Shown: positions 16,761-25,051 of the stretch, piece by piece | How the letters are laid out: each line of letters opens with the position of its first letter | Position numbering within the stretch: position 1 is the stretch's first letter | Source of the DNA: UBA4636 sp963650915 | Lineage (GTDB): Bacteria; Bacillota; Clostridia; Christensenellales; Borkfalkiaceae | Reading direction: 5' to 3' | DNA length: 64,000 bases | Assembly: GCA_963650915.1 (NCBI GenBank) | Contig: CAVJMJ010000009.1 | Span: 17,570-81,569 of the forward strand | Notes under the pieces: model-generated | Told to the model about the DNA's origin: nothing | Databases searched by the model: none | The model's input: the letters and a program-made list of their open reading frames with translations, nothing else | Translations under genes and position numbers: made by a program

Positions 16761-17573
16761 TTAACTTAAAAGGGCATAGCGTTTATCTAAAAAATCAGAT
16801 AGATTTTTATATAGTATCGCCTCGATATCGCTCGTTCTATATCCGTGTTTAAGTAAAAAATCTTTCAAAGCACCCTCAAAATCGTAATCGAAAAATCCTT
16901 CGGGAAATTCTTCACATCCGTAAAAATCTGTACCGAGGGCAAGATTTTTTACGCCGAAATTTTGAACGAAATAGTCGATATGTTTATAAACGTCGTAAAC
17001 GTTTGCCATATTTTCGCTCGTCAAAAACGGTTTATAAAAAGTCAGACCGATAAGCCCTCCGTTTGAAACGAGGGCTTTTATCTGCTCGCGTTTTATATTA
17101 CGAGGATGATTTTTCAACTCGTAAAAACAGGTGTGCGAACATATAATTTTATCGGTATAATTAAATGCGTCGTAAAAACTTTTCTCACATAAATGCGCAA
17201 CGTCTAAATATATTCCTCTTTCGTTAAGGGCTTTTATTACTTCCTTGCCCCTCTGTTTTATTTTACCGTCCGAATACGCGCCGTAAGCAAGATTGTTTTC
17301 GTAGTTCCAACTAAGCCCCGTGTAAACGGGATTAAAATTCAAAAGTCCGTGTATTAAATTAAATAAATCTTCTGTATAAGAAAAGTCTTCAAAGGCAAAA
17401 TAGAGATTCTTCTTTTTGACGCTTAAAAACTTATTGAGCAAATTTTTGGTATAAACGTAATCTCCCTTTTTAAAAAAAGCACCGATAATTTTATTTTCGG
17501 AAGCTTTATACTTTTGCAATATTTTATTAAAATCTTTATGAGTAAGATAATCGTTATGAAAGTCTGCAATCAT
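16761..17573 (-). CDS. M19-family (renal dipeptidase-like) metallopeptidase
   Basis: 270 residues, shorter than the usual 310 or more. Opens with MIADFHNDYLTH, the H-x-D zinc motif of membrane dipeptidases, then the glutamate in FAFEDF, a tryptophan-Asn stretch LSWNYENNLAYG, ICSHTCFYELKNHPRNIKR and GTDFYGCEEFPEG near the end. These match the zinc-binding and substrate residues of M19. There is no signal peptide, so it is probably cytosolic and cleaves dipeptides. The gap to phosphoglucomutase holds a promoter reading away. Confidence 0.8.
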   Translation of the reverse strand: MIADFHNDYLTHKDFNKILQKYKASENKIIGAFFKKGDYVYTKNLLNKFLSVKKKNLYFAFEDFSYTEDLFNLIHGLLNFNPVYTGLSWNYENNLAYGAYSDGKIKQRGKEVIKALNERGIYLDVAHLCEKSFYDAFNYTDKIICSHTCFYELKNHPRNIKREQIKALVSNGGLIGLTFYKPFLTSENMANVYDVYKHIDYFVQNFGVKNLALGTDFYGCEEFPEGFFDYDFEGALKDFLLKHGYRTSDIEAILYKNLSDFLDKRYALLS

Positions 17574-17693
17574 ATTTCATTATATGAAAACGCACGGCGT
17601 TTAATTTATCGTTAAAAACGTAATAATCTTAAAAATGCTTGATAAATTCATTAATTTTAACGATTATTACGATATTCGTAATTTTTATTTTTA

Positions 17694-17725
17694 CAAAAAA
17701 AGGCGAGGTTTTAACTCGCCTGAAA
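17694..17725 (-). terminator. Terminator of the cyclophilin operon
   Basis: AGGCGAG / CTCGCCT hairpin followed on the minus strand by a run of T. Confidence 0.85.
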
Positions 17726-18244
17726 TCAATATTTTACGGGATCGGGATAAATTATTCCGAAAGTTTCTATAGTCGCGGTTTCAATAATTTGAGGATTTAA
17801 CGGCTTATCGAAAGAATCGGTTTCGACAGACGCTATTTTATCTACGACGTCCATTCCTTCTATAACCTTTCCGAAAGCGGCGTATTGCCCGTCAAGATAA
17901 GGAGCGTCCGCATGCATAATAAAAAATTGAGAACCCGCGGAGTTAGGCATCATCGTACGAGCCATCGAAATAACCCCTCTCGTGTGTTTAAGGTTGTTCT
18001 TCTTAAATCCGTTTTTAGAAAACTCACCTTTAATCGTATAACCGGGACCGCCCGTTCCCTTCCCTTTCGGATCACCGCCTTGTATCATAAAGCCTTCTAT
18101 AACCCTATGGAAACATACGCCGTTATAAAAACCGTCTAAAACGAGTTTTATAAAGTTGTTTACGGTATTCGGCGCGATTTCGGGATACAATTCTATTTTT
18201 ATCTCTCCGCCGTTTTTCATTTTAAGCGTTACTATCGGATTCAT
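17726..18244 (-). CDS. Peptidyl-prolyl cis-trans isomerase (cyclophilin type)
   Basis: 172 residues, a single cytosolic cyclophilin domain with no signal peptide. FHRVIEGFMIQGGDPKGKG contains the catalytic arginine, and GSQFFIMHADAPYLDGQYAAFG is the second active-site block. Catalyses proline isomerisation in protein folding. Its start lies 23 bases inside the end of the deaminase gene, so both are on one transcript. Confidence 0.95.
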   Translation of the reverse strand: MNPIVTLKMKNGGEIKIELYPEIAPNTVNNFIKLVLDGFYNGVCFHRVIEGFMIQGGDPKGKGTGGPGYTIKGEFSKNGFKKNNLKHTRGVISMARTMMPNSAGSQFFIMHADAPYLDGQYAAFGKVIEGMDVVDKIASVETDSFDKPLNPQIIETATIETFGIIYPDPVKY

Positions 18245-18698
18245 TTTTACTCTCCTCGTATTTAATTACTTCCACTCCCGCCTCTTTAAAAATTTCCATC
18301 GAAAAATCGTCGGGATAGCCTTCGTTGTAAATTACTTTTTTGATGCCTGCGTTAATTATGAGTTTACAGCAAATCACGCAAGGTTGGTGGGTGCAGTAAA
18401 GGGTTGCGCCCTCCAAGGATATACCGAGTTTTGCCGCCTGACAAATGGCGTTTTGCTCGGCGTGCACCGCATAGCAAAGTTCGTGTCGAGTTCCGCTTTC
18501 TATATTCAGTTGTCGTCTTAAACAGCATTTTCTTTCCTTGCAACTTTTTATCCCTGACGGGGCGCCGTTATACCCGGTCGTCAAAATACGCTTTTCGCGA
18601 ACGACTACCGCGCCTATTTGCCTGTTGTCTTGAAAACAACTCGACCAACTGCCGACGACTTTTGCCATCTCTATAAATCTTTTATCCCATTTATCCAT
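18222..18698 (-). CDS. comEB: dCMP deaminase family protein
   Basis: 158-residue zinc deaminase of the ComEB/dCMP deaminase family. Zinc ligands are visible in HAEQNAICQA (His-Ala-Glu) and PCVICCKLI (Pro-Cys-x2-Cys); the insert CKERKCCLRR before them, with extra cysteines, is typical of ComEB. It would deaminate dCMP to dUMP for thymidylate supply. Upstream gene of a pair with cyclophilin. Ribosome site is weak. Confidence 0.92.
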   Translation of the reverse strand: MDKWDKRFIEMAKVVGSWSSCFQDNRQIGAVVVREKRILTTGYNGAPSGIKSCKERKCCLRRQLNIESGTRHELCYAVHAEQNAICQAAKLGISLEGATLYCTHQPCVICCKLIINAGIKKVIYNEGYPDDFSMEIFKEAGVEVIKYEESKNESDSNA

Positions 18699-18818
18699 GA
18701 TTCACCGTTAGTAAATTTTTAATTTGTTACCGAAAAAATCGCATCGATTTGCCTTTTTATGTATATCGATTTACCATTTTATATATATTTTGTAATAAAC
18801 GACGCTTTTTCTAAATTA

Positions 18819-18847
18819 AATATAGCATACTCTCCGTCATTTTGCAA
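18819..18847 (-). promoter_or_regulatory. Promoter of comEB-cyclophilin
   Basis: TTGCAA, 17-base spacer, TATATT on the minus strand. Confidence 0.6.
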
Positions 18848-18969
18848 GAATTATTTTTAAATTTTGATAGTTTTCTTACCTACTTCGACCTTAAATAAGG
18901 CAAAAAAGCCGAAAATCGTTTTTTCGACAAATAAATTCAATATATTTTTTGTTAAGTGCCTTTAAAACG

Positions 18970-18997
18970 TTGACATTTTTTTAAAACCGATTATAAT
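18970..18997 (+). promoter_or_regulatory. Promoter of groES-groEL
   Basis: TTGACA and TATAAT with a 16-base spacer, just before CIRCE. Confidence 0.85.
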
Positions 18998-19002
18998 AAC
19001 AA

Positions 19003-19029
19003 TTAGCAATCTAAAAGAAAGAGTGCTAA
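19003..19029 (+). promoter_or_regulatory. CIRCE operator (HrcA site)
   Basis: TTAGCAATC, nine bases, GAGTGCTAA. It differs from the consensus by one base in the left arm. HrcA repression relieved by heat is expected. Confidence 0.95.
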
Positions 19030-19060
19030 AATCATAAAAATCATTGGGAGGATTGTTAAA

Positions 19061-19345
19061 ATGAAAATCAAACCATTATTCGATAAGGTCGTAGTCAAGG
19101 CTACGGACAAAGAAGAAACGACGAAGAGCGGATTTATTCTTCCTTCATCGTCACAAGAAAAACAACAGACGGCTACCGTCGTGGCAGTAGGTCCCGGCGG
19201 AATTATAGACGGCAAAGAAGTAACAATGCAGGTAAAAGTAGGCGATACCGTGCTTTACGCAAAGTATTCGGGAAGCGACTTTAAAGTCGACGGAGAGGAA
19301 TTCACCATTATCCGTCAAAGCGATATTTTAGCGATAGTCGAATAA
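19061..19345 (+). CDS. groES: Co-chaperonin GroES
   Basis: 94-residue Cpn10, normal length. MKIKPLFDKVVVKATDKEE at the start, the mobile loop ETTKSGFILPSSSQEKQ and the conserved KVGDTVLYAKYSG are all present. Forms the heptameric lid of GroEL. GGGAGG ribosome site. Thirteen bases before groEL under one CIRCE-controlled promoter. Confidence 0.98.
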   Translation: MKIKPLFDKVVVKATDKEETTKSGFILPSSSQEKQQTATVVAVGPGGIIDGKEVTMQVKVGDTVLYAKYSGSDFKVDGEEFTIIRQSDILAIVE

Positions 19346-19358
19346 GGAGGCATAATAT

Positions 19359-20981
19359 ATGGCTAAACAGATTAAAACGGGCGAAGAAGCAAGAAAAGCC
19401 CTTGAAATAGGTGTAAACACCCTTGCAAATACGGTAAAAATTACGTTGGGTCCTAAGGGAAGAAACGTAGTTCTCGATAAAAAATATGGTGCTCCGCTGA
19501 TTACCAACGACGGCGTTACGATTGCAAAAGAAATAGAACTCGAAGATCCTTTTGAAAATATGGGGGCTCAACTCGTTAAAGAAGTTTCCACGAAGACGAA
19601 CGACGTTGCCGGCGACGGCACTACAACTGCGGTAGTTTTGGCTCAGGCAATGATCGGCGAAGGTCTTAAAAACTTAGCGGCGGGCGCAAACCCCATTATA
19701 TTAAAGAAAGGTATAATGAAGGCGGTAGACACTGCCGTTGAATCGTTAAAAGAATCTTCTAAAGTCGTTGACGGCAAAAAGGCAATCGAACAAGTTGCTT
19801 CTATTTCCGCCGGTGACGAAGACGTAGGCAAACTTATTGCCGACGCAATGGAAAAAGTCGGAAAAGACGGCGTCATAACCGTTCAAGAAAGCAAAACCAT
19901 GAAAACCGAACTTACCACCGTCGAAGGTATGCAGTTCGACCGCGGTTACGCTTCCGCTTACATGGTAACCAATACCGACAAGATGGAAGCCGTACTCGAC
20001 TCCCCCGTTATTTTGATTACCGATAAAAAAATATCGTCCATTCAAGAGATTTTGCCCGTTATCGAGCCTATCGCTCAACAAGGCATGAGACTTTTGATTA
20101 TCGCAGACGACGTTGAAGGCGATGCTTTGGCGGCTCTCGTCGTCAACAAATTAAAGGGCGTATTTAACTGCGTAGCCGTTAAAGCACCCGGTTTCGGAGA
20201 CAGAAGAAAAGCCATGCTCGAGGATATCGCAGTTTTGACGGGTGGCAGAGTTTTGTCTTCCGACCTCGGTTTGGAATTCAAAGATTTCACTATGGATATG
20301 CTCGGTAAAGCCGTTCAGGTCAAAGTTGACAAAGACAACACCACCATCATCGACGGTGCCGGCGATCCTACTGAAATCAAAGCGAGAATCGAAGCCATTA
20401 AAACCCAAATCGGCGAAACGACTTCCGATTACGACAGAGAAAAACTTCAAGAAAGGCTTGCCAAACTTGCAGGCGGCGTAGCCGTTATTAACGTCGGCGC
20501 GGCAACCGAAGTCGAAATGAAGGAAAAGAAACTTCGTATAGAAGACGCTTTGGCTGCAACGAGAGCGGCTGTCGAAGAAGGCATCGTTCCCGGTGGCGGA
20601 ATCGCATTGCTAAATACCGTTCCCTCAATTAAACGCCTTGCGCAGACTTTGAAGGGCGACGAAAAAACGGGGGCGGAAATCGTTGCGAAAGCAGTTGAAG
20701 CACCTTTAAGACAAATTGCCGCTAACGCAGGTCTCGACGGCTCGGTTATTTTGAATAAAGTAGTAACCGCCAAAAAGCCCAATTACGGTTTTAACTTCTT
20801 GACCAACGAATATACGGACATGGTAAGTTCGGGTATTATCGATCCTACAAAAGTATCCCGCTCCGCACTTCAAAACTCCGCTTCGATTGCTTCAACGCTT
20901 TTGACAACCGAAAGTTTGGTTACGGATATTCCTCACGACGAACCTATGCAATCCAACCCCAACATGGGCGGAATGTATTAA
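19359..20981 (+). CDS. groEL: Chaperonin GroEL
   Basis: 540-residue Cpn60, the ATP-driven folding chamber of the cytosol. Opens with MAKQIKTGEEARKALEIGVN; ATP-binding DGTTTA (about 86-91), LGPKGRNVVLDKKYG and the GGG of VPGGGIALLN are intact. The C-terminus NPNMGGMY is a shortened GGM tail. Second gene of the groES operon, closed by a strong terminator. Confidence 0.98.
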   Translation: MAKQIKTGEEARKALEIGVNTLANTVKITLGPKGRNVVLDKKYGAPLITNDGVTIAKEIELEDPFENMGAQLVKEVSTKTNDVAGDGTTTAVVLAQAMIGEGLKNLAAGANPIILKKGIMKAVDTAVESLKESSKVVDGKKAIEQVASISAGDEDVGKLIADAMEKVGKDGVITVQESKTMKTELTTVEGMQFDRGYASAYMVTNTDKMEAVLDSPVILITDKKISSIQEILPVIEPIAQQGMRLLIIADDVEGDALAALVVNKLKGVFNCVAVKAPGFGDRRKAMLEDIAVLTGGRVLSSDLGLEFKDFTMDMLGKAVQVKVDKDNTTIIDGAGDPTEIKARIEAIKTQIGETTSDYDREKLQERLAKLAGGVAVINVGAATEVEMKEKKLRIEDALAATRAAVEEGIVPGGGIALLNTVPSIKRLAQTLKGDEKTGAEIVAKAVEAPLRQIAANAGLDGSVILNKVVTAKKPNYGFNFLTNEYTDMVSSGIIDPTKVSRSALQNSASIASTLLTTESLVTDIPHDEPMQSNPNMGGMY

Positions 20982-21000
20982 TTGCAAATTTAAGTACAAC

Positions 21001-21030
21001 AAAAAAGTCGCTTTATAAGCGACTTTTTTC
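21001..21030 (+). terminator. Terminator of groES-groEL
   Basis: AAAAAAGTCGCTT / AAGCGACTTTTTT symmetric hairpin; it may also stop transcripts from dxs. Confidence 0.9.
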
Positions 21031-21031
21031 A

Positions 21032-21099
21032 TATCTTAAATTATTCTTTATCTTAAATTATTCTTTATCTTAAATCATTCTTTGTCTTAAAATTATCGG
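21032..21099. repeat. 17-base tandem array over the dxs stop codon
   Basis: Unit TATCTTAAATTATTCTT at 21032, 21049 and 21066 (one change), and a diverged fourth at 21083-21099 that contains the dxs stop (TTA on the plus strand at 21093). Confidence 0.95.
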
Positions 21100-22784
21100 T
21101 ATAACGTTTTTTTAATCGCCTCGACAAAAATACCCGAACCTTCGAGTTGCTCGCTCTTAGTGCCTTGCGGTATAAATTCGTCTTTCAGGGCGAAAATTTC
21201 AAGTTTCTTTTTATAACCGTTTTCGACAAGAAAAGTTGCCACGAGGCTTCCGAAACCGCCCGCTTTTACGTTGTCTTCTACTGTTACTATATCCCTGTCG
21301 ATATATTTTAACAAAGTAGTTTTGTCAAGAGGTTTTATCGTCCTTGCGTTTATTACCGAGGCATCGGTAAAACTTGCAGCCTTCAAAGAAATATCTATAG
21401 CGACCGCTCCGCAGGCAAGAATACATTTACCCCGCCCCTGTTTTAAAACTTCCCAACTTTCCTTCTCGTCAAACGGGGATTTGCTTTCAAACTCTCCGAT
21501 ACTTCCGTTCGGGTAACGTATCGCAACTGGCGTACCTTTTTTTAACGCTATCGTTAGCATTTCGCTTAATTCACGGGGATTTTTAGGCGCGAAAACGCTG
21601 ATTTCGGGTATATGACTAAGGTAGGAAATATCGTATGCTCCTTGATGAGTTTGCCCGTCCGCACCGACTACGCCCGCCCTGTCAATCATAAATATAACGG
21701 GCAGTTTTTGAAGGCAAACGTTTGTAACGATTTGATCGTACGCACGTTGTAAAAAAGTAGAATAAATCAATACTACGGGTTTCAAACCGTTTAGGGCGCA
21801 AGCCGAAGCAAACGTAACGGCTAAATCTTCGCATATTCCGACGTCGATAAAGTTTTTAGGGTATTTATGTCTGACGGCGTCTACCCCCGTACCGAAACTC
21901 ATGCCGGCAACTATTACGACTATACTATCGTCTTTTTCAATCATCGACGATAATACAGGCGCAACTGCGTCTGAAAAATCGTTTTTCGGGGTCAAAAAAT
22001 CGTAGCCTACGCCGTGGTAATATTCCGCCTCGCCTTCTGCGGGCGCATAGCCTTTACCCTTGACCGTTTTTACGTGCAGTAAAGTCGGAATTCGGCTTAC
22101 TTTAAAATCGTTCATTGCGCCGATAAGTGCGGTTATATCGTGTCCGTCGACGGGACCTACGTAATTAAGACCGAGTTTATCGAAGTTAACGATTTGCGAA
22201 ATCACGGAAGGCTTTTTTACGTCGTCGAAAATTCCGCTTTCGTTTTTGGAAATAGACATCCCGTTATCGTTAAGGATTATCAATAATTTACTCGGTTTGG
22301 TAACTTTGTAAAATAAAGACTCGAGATTTTCGCCGTTTAATATCGAACCGTCGCCGACGACGGCAACGACGTATTCGTCGTCCCCTTTTTTATCCCTCGA
22401 AAAGCAAAAGCCGAGAGCGGCTGCAACGGAATCCCCCGCATGCCCCGACGAAAAAGAATCGTAAGGACTTTCGAAAACAAGAGGAAAACCGCTTATTCCG
22501 TCAAAAGTTCTGAGTGAAGAAAAGCATTCCTTTCTGTCCGTTAAAATTTTGTATGCGTATGCTTGATGTCCGACGTCGAAAACCACTTTATCGCGTGAAA
22601 AATCAAAACAAAAAGCAAGCGCGACTATTAAATCAACCGCACCGAGAGAGGAAGCAATATGCCCTCCGCGTTTTTGAGTAACCGATATAATCTTCTCTCT
22701 TACCTCGTCGGAAAGCAAATTAAGACTATGCAAATCGAGAAGTTTTACGTCGTTACAATTTTTGATTTTTTCTAAAACAGACAT
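21093..22784 (-). CDS. dxs: 1-deoxy-D-xylulose-5-phosphate synthase, short form
   Basis: Thiamine-diphosphate enzyme that condenses pyruvate and glyceraldehyde 3-phosphate, the entry to the MEP isoprenoid pathway. 563 residues instead of about 620. TPP motif GDGSILNGENLESL...LNDNGMSISKN, FDVGHQAYAYKILTDR, GPVDGHD, YSTFLQRAYDQI and DRAGVVGADGQTHQG are clear. The missing length is mainly the linker before the GPVDGHD region. The usual EQHAVTF is EDLAVTF: the catalytic Glu stays, the His is Leu. The start MSVLEKIKN was chosen; the longer open frame runs into tandem repeats of the next gene. Confidence 0.88.
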   Translation of the reverse strand: MSVLEKIKNCNDVKLLDLHSLNLLSDEVREKIISVTQKRGGHIASSLGAVDLIVALAFCFDFSRDKVVFDVGHQAYAYKILTDRKECFSSLRTFDGISGFPLVFESPYDSFSSGHAGDSVAAALGFCFSRDKKGDDEYVVAVVGDGSILNGENLESLFYKVTKPSKLLIILNDNGMSISKNESGIFDDVKKPSVISQIVNFDKLGLNYVGPVDGHDITALIGAMNDFKVSRIPTLLHVKTVKGKGYAPAEGEAEYYHGVGYDFLTPKNDFSDAVAPVLSSMIEKDDSIVVIVAGMSFGTGVDAVRHKYPKNFIDVGICEDLAVTFASACALNGLKPVVLIYSTFLQRAYDQIVTNVCLQKLPVIFMIDRAGVVGADGQTHQGAYDISYLSHIPEISVFAPKNPRELSEMLTIALKKGTPVAIRYPNGSIGEFESKSPFDEKESWEVLKQGRGKCILACGAVAIDISLKAASFTDASVINARTIKPLDKTTLLKYIDRDIVTVEDNVKAGGFGSLVATFLVENGYKKKLEIFALKDEFIPQGTKSEQLEGSGIFVEAIKKTLYR

Positions 22785-22803
22785 TAAATAACCGTACCGC
22801 CTA

Positions 22804-23049
22804 TCAATGTTTGTGGTGGTCGTTACCGTGACAATCGCAGTCATCGTCGTGACAATCGCAGTCATCGTCGTGACAATCGCAGTCATCGTCGGTAACTATT
22901 CCGTCAATCTTTATGGAAGCGTAATCCATATTGACGTTTTCAAGACACTTACCGCAATTATCGCAAAGTTTAGTGGGATCAAGGTCACAAAATTCGCATT
23001 CTCCGCAATCGATACAATCACGGTCGTACAATACACATTTATCTTTCAT
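22804..23049 (-). CDS. Small Cys-rich metal-binding protein with DDDCDCH repeats
   Basis: 81 residues from the ATG (a TTG seven codons earlier is possible). The N-terminal half has CIDCGECEFCDLDPTKLCDN then CGKCLE, eight closely spaced cysteines suited to Fe-S or zinc binding; a small conserved Clostridial family has this pattern next to lexA. Residues from about 57 on are HDDDCDC repeated three times, ending GNDHHKH, a tail rich in Asp, Cys and His, encoded by a 21-base tandem repeat. Probably a metal-binding or metal-storage protein; function unknown. It starts 42 bases from the lexA SOS box, divergently, and is followed by dxs. Confidence 0.7.
   Translation of the reverse strand: MKDKCVLYDRDCIDCGECEFCDLDPTKLCDNCGKCLENVNMDYASIKIDGIVTDDDCDCHDDDCDCHDDDCDCHGNDHHKH
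22825..22893. repeat. 21-base in-frame tandem repeat in the Cys-rich gene
   Basis: About three copies of a unit containing GTGACAATCGCAGTCATC; 21 bases equals seven codons, so the frame is kept and each unit adds HDDDCDC. Confidence 0.95.
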
Positions 23050-23091
23050 GGCAAATAAACTAAAAAACAATCAATAAAAAATGAAAAATTT

Positions 23092-23105
23092 AGAACGAAT
23101 GTTTG
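23092..23105 (+). promoter_or_regulatory. LexA box (SOS operator)
   Basis: AGAACGAATGTTTG matches the Gram-positive consensus CGAACRNRYGTTYG at 13 of 14 positions and overlaps the -35 of lexA. Confidence 0.85.
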
Positions 23106-23131
23106 ACAAAACACAAAGCGTATGTTATCAT
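23103..23131 (+). promoter_or_regulatory. Promoter of lexA
   Basis: TTGACA, 17-base spacer, TATCAT; GAGGTG ribosome site follows before the ATG. Confidence 0.85.
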
Positions 23132-23150
23132 CGTTTAGTGAGGTGTAAAA

Positions 23151-23747
23151 ATGAATTACAACAAAAATCGTGAAGAAGAAGTTTTAGAGTATATAACGGA
23201 CTATATAGACAGAGAAGGATATCCCCCGACCGTGCGCGAAATTTGCCGTGATGTCGGCTTTGCGTCTACGTCGACCGTCCAATATTATCTCAAAAAACTC
23301 GAAAACCGCGGTTCGATTTCTTTCGGCGGTGCGAAAAACAGAGCAATCTCGGTAAAGAACAAACAGTCTAAAAATGCGGTTTACGTTCCTTTGGTGGGAA
23401 CCGTAACGGCAGGCACACCTATTTTAGCCGTGGAAAATATAGAAGGCTATTACCCTTTGCCCGAAGAATTTCATGGTATCGGCGATATGTTTATGCTGAG
23501 CGTCAAAGGCGACAGTATGATAAACGCAGGCATTTACGACGGAGACAAAATCATCGTCGAAAAGACTTCTTACTGCGATCAAGGCGAGATAGTTGTTGCC
23601 TTAATCGATGACTCGGCAACCTGCAAACGCTTCTATAAGCGCGACGGCAAAATAATTCTTCACCCCGAAAACGAAAGACTGTCGGACATCGTTTTAGATG
23701 ACGTTTCGATAATCGGAAAGGTAAAAGGTTTAATCAGAAAATTCTAA
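23151..23747 (+). CDS. lexA: SOS repressor LexA
   Basis: 198 residues. N-terminal winged helix-turn-helix (YITDYIDREGYPPTVREICR) and C-terminal self-cleaving S24 domain. The cleavage site is Ala-Gly in TVTAGTPIL, the catalytic serine is in GDSMINAGI, and the catalytic lysine in SATCKRFYKRDGK. RecA-stimulated autocleavage derepresses the SOS genes, including itself through the operator above. Monocistronic; the terminator behind it is shared with the convergent ynbB operon. Confidence 0.97.
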   Translation: MNYNKNREEEVLEYITDYIDREGYPPTVREICRDVGFASTSTVQYYLKKLENRGSISFGGAKNRAISVKNKQSKNAVYVPLVGTVTAGTPILAVENIEGYYPLPEEFHGIGDMFMLSVKGDSMINAGIYDGDKIIVEKTSYCDQGEIVVALIDDSATCKRFYKRDGKIILHPENERLSDIVLDDVSIIGKVKGLIRKF

Positions 23748-23801
23748 AAAATCGTTGATTATATCAATGATTTTAAAAATTATTATGAATTTCGTAATTT
23801 T

Positions 23802-23832
23802 ACGCGCGACGAAAATCGTCGCGCGTTTTTTT
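23802..23832. terminator. Bidirectional terminator lexA / ynbB
   Basis: ACGCGCGACGA / TCGTCGCGCGT hairpin followed by seven T; it overlaps the last bases of ynbB. Confidence 0.9.
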
Positions 23833-25051
23833 ATAGCTTGGACAAGATTTCTTTGAGGGCGAGCTTGCCGTGTTCGTAGGTAAGACCGCCTTGAACGTAA
23901 GCGTTATAAGGAGGACGAATCGGGGCGTCTGCAGAAAGTTCTATGGAGGAGCCTTGAACGAAACAACCTGCCGCCATTATAACCTCGTCATCGTAACCCG
24001 GCATACTGCTCGGCTCCGGAATAGCGTAACTGTCGACGGGAGATACCTTTTGAACCGATTGGATAAAGTCTATCAGTTTTTGCTTATCGTTAAACTTTAC
24101 CGAACGCGTAATGTCGTACGGCATATTATATGCTTTAGGTATCGTTTCGTAACCTATTTCTTCCATCGCAGCCCCTATAAGCATATTGCATTTCAACGCC
24201 TGATTAACGATATGCGGAGCAATAAATAAGCCTTGATAATAATATTGGTATCCTGCGGGGTTTGCACCTATTTCGCCGGCAATCGTCGCACAGGTAAGTC
24301 TTGCTTCGACGAGGTCGATATATTTTTGTTTACCGACGATATAACCGCCGCAAGGAGCGATTCCCCCGCCGATATTTTTAATTAAAGAGCCGGCGGCAAG
24401 ATCGGCACCGACTTCGGTTGCCTCTTTGTCTTCGACGAATTCGCCGTAACAGTTATCCACGAATATGCAACCCGTAAAGCCGAGGTTTCTTACATGTTCG
24501 CAAATTTCCTTTATGGTATAAACGGACAGACTTTCGCGTTCCTCATAGCCTCTCGAACGTTGTATGTAAATCATCGTAGGCATTATTTTATCGTATAACT
24601 TGTCAACGTTTTCGTAATCGATTTTACCCTCTTTTTGGCAAACGTAATCGAATGAAACGCCCATTTGTTTAAGGGAAAATTTATCGCCGTAAATTACCCC
24701 TTGAATGGTATCGTAAGGTAGTCCCGTAACCGATAACACCCTATCGCCTTCGCTTAATACCGATAACAGAGCAAGGGCTATCGCATGCGTTCCCGAAACG
24801 ATACTTGCCATTACGCAAGCGGCGTCCGTTCCGAAAACGTCGGCGTAAACTTTTTTCAAAGTATCCCGCCCGTCGTCGTCGTAACCGTAACCCGTCGTAG
24901 GGTTAAAATGTCTTAAAGCGATTCTGTTCTTTTGAAATGCCGACAAAACCTTTTCTTGGCACAAAAGGGAGATTTCATCGAGTTTTTTAAATTGCGGTTG
25001 CAATTTATCTTCGATTTTCGTCATAAGTTGTTCAATTTGATTCTTTTCCAT
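23831..25051 (-). CDS. Met-gamma-lyase-family PLP protein (YnbB / aluminium-resistance type)
   Basis: 406 residues of the fold-type I PLP family called aluminum resistance protein or YnbB. NPTTGYGYDDDGRDTLKKVY, SIVSGTHAIALALLSVLS, IFVDNCYGEFVEDKEATEVG and LIKNIGGGIAPCGGYIVG (the last contains the PLP lysine) fit it well. Enzymatic activity is uncertain; a carbon-sulfur lyase is predicted by homology. It is last in the miaB-mutS-mutL-miaA operon and overlaps miaA by 20 bases. The family is regularly found behind miaA in Firmicutes. Confidence 0.88.
   Translation of the reverse strand: MEKNQIEQLMTKIEDKLQPQFKKLDEISLLCQEKVLSAFQKNRIALRHFNPTTGYGYDDDGRDTLKKVYADVFGTDAACVMASIVSGTHAIALALLSVLSEGDRVLSVTGLPYDTIQGVIYGDKFSLKQMGVSFDYVCQKEGKIDYENVDKLYDKIMPTMIYIQRSRGYEERESLSVYTIKEICEHVRNLGFTGCIFVDNCYGEFVEDKEATEVGADLAAGSLIKNIGGGIAPCGGYIVGKQKYIDLVEARLTCATIAGEIGANPAGYQYYYQGLFIAPHIVNQALKCNMLIGAAMEEIGYETIPKAYNMPYDITRSVKFNDKQKLIDFIQSVQKVSPVDSYAIPEPSSMPGYDDEVIMAAGCFVQGSSIELSADAPIRPPYNAYVQGGLTYEHGKLALKEILSKL

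Larger units (their letters stand above)
18699..19060. other. Divergent regulatory region comEB / groES
   Basis: Holds the minus promoter of comEB, the plus promoter of groES and CIRCE, described separately. The middle is AT-rich with nothing else recognised. Confidence 0.7.

Noticed and set aside
22785..22886. N-terminal extension of DXS with Thr-Ala-Ile-Val repeats
   Set aside because: It is the 21-base repeat of the neighbouring Cys-rich gene read in another frame; the true DXS start is at 22784.
23831..25051. Cystathionine beta- or methionine gamma-lyase as a confirmed function
   Set aside because: The family relation is clear but the activity is not established for YnbB-type proteins, so only the family is stated.
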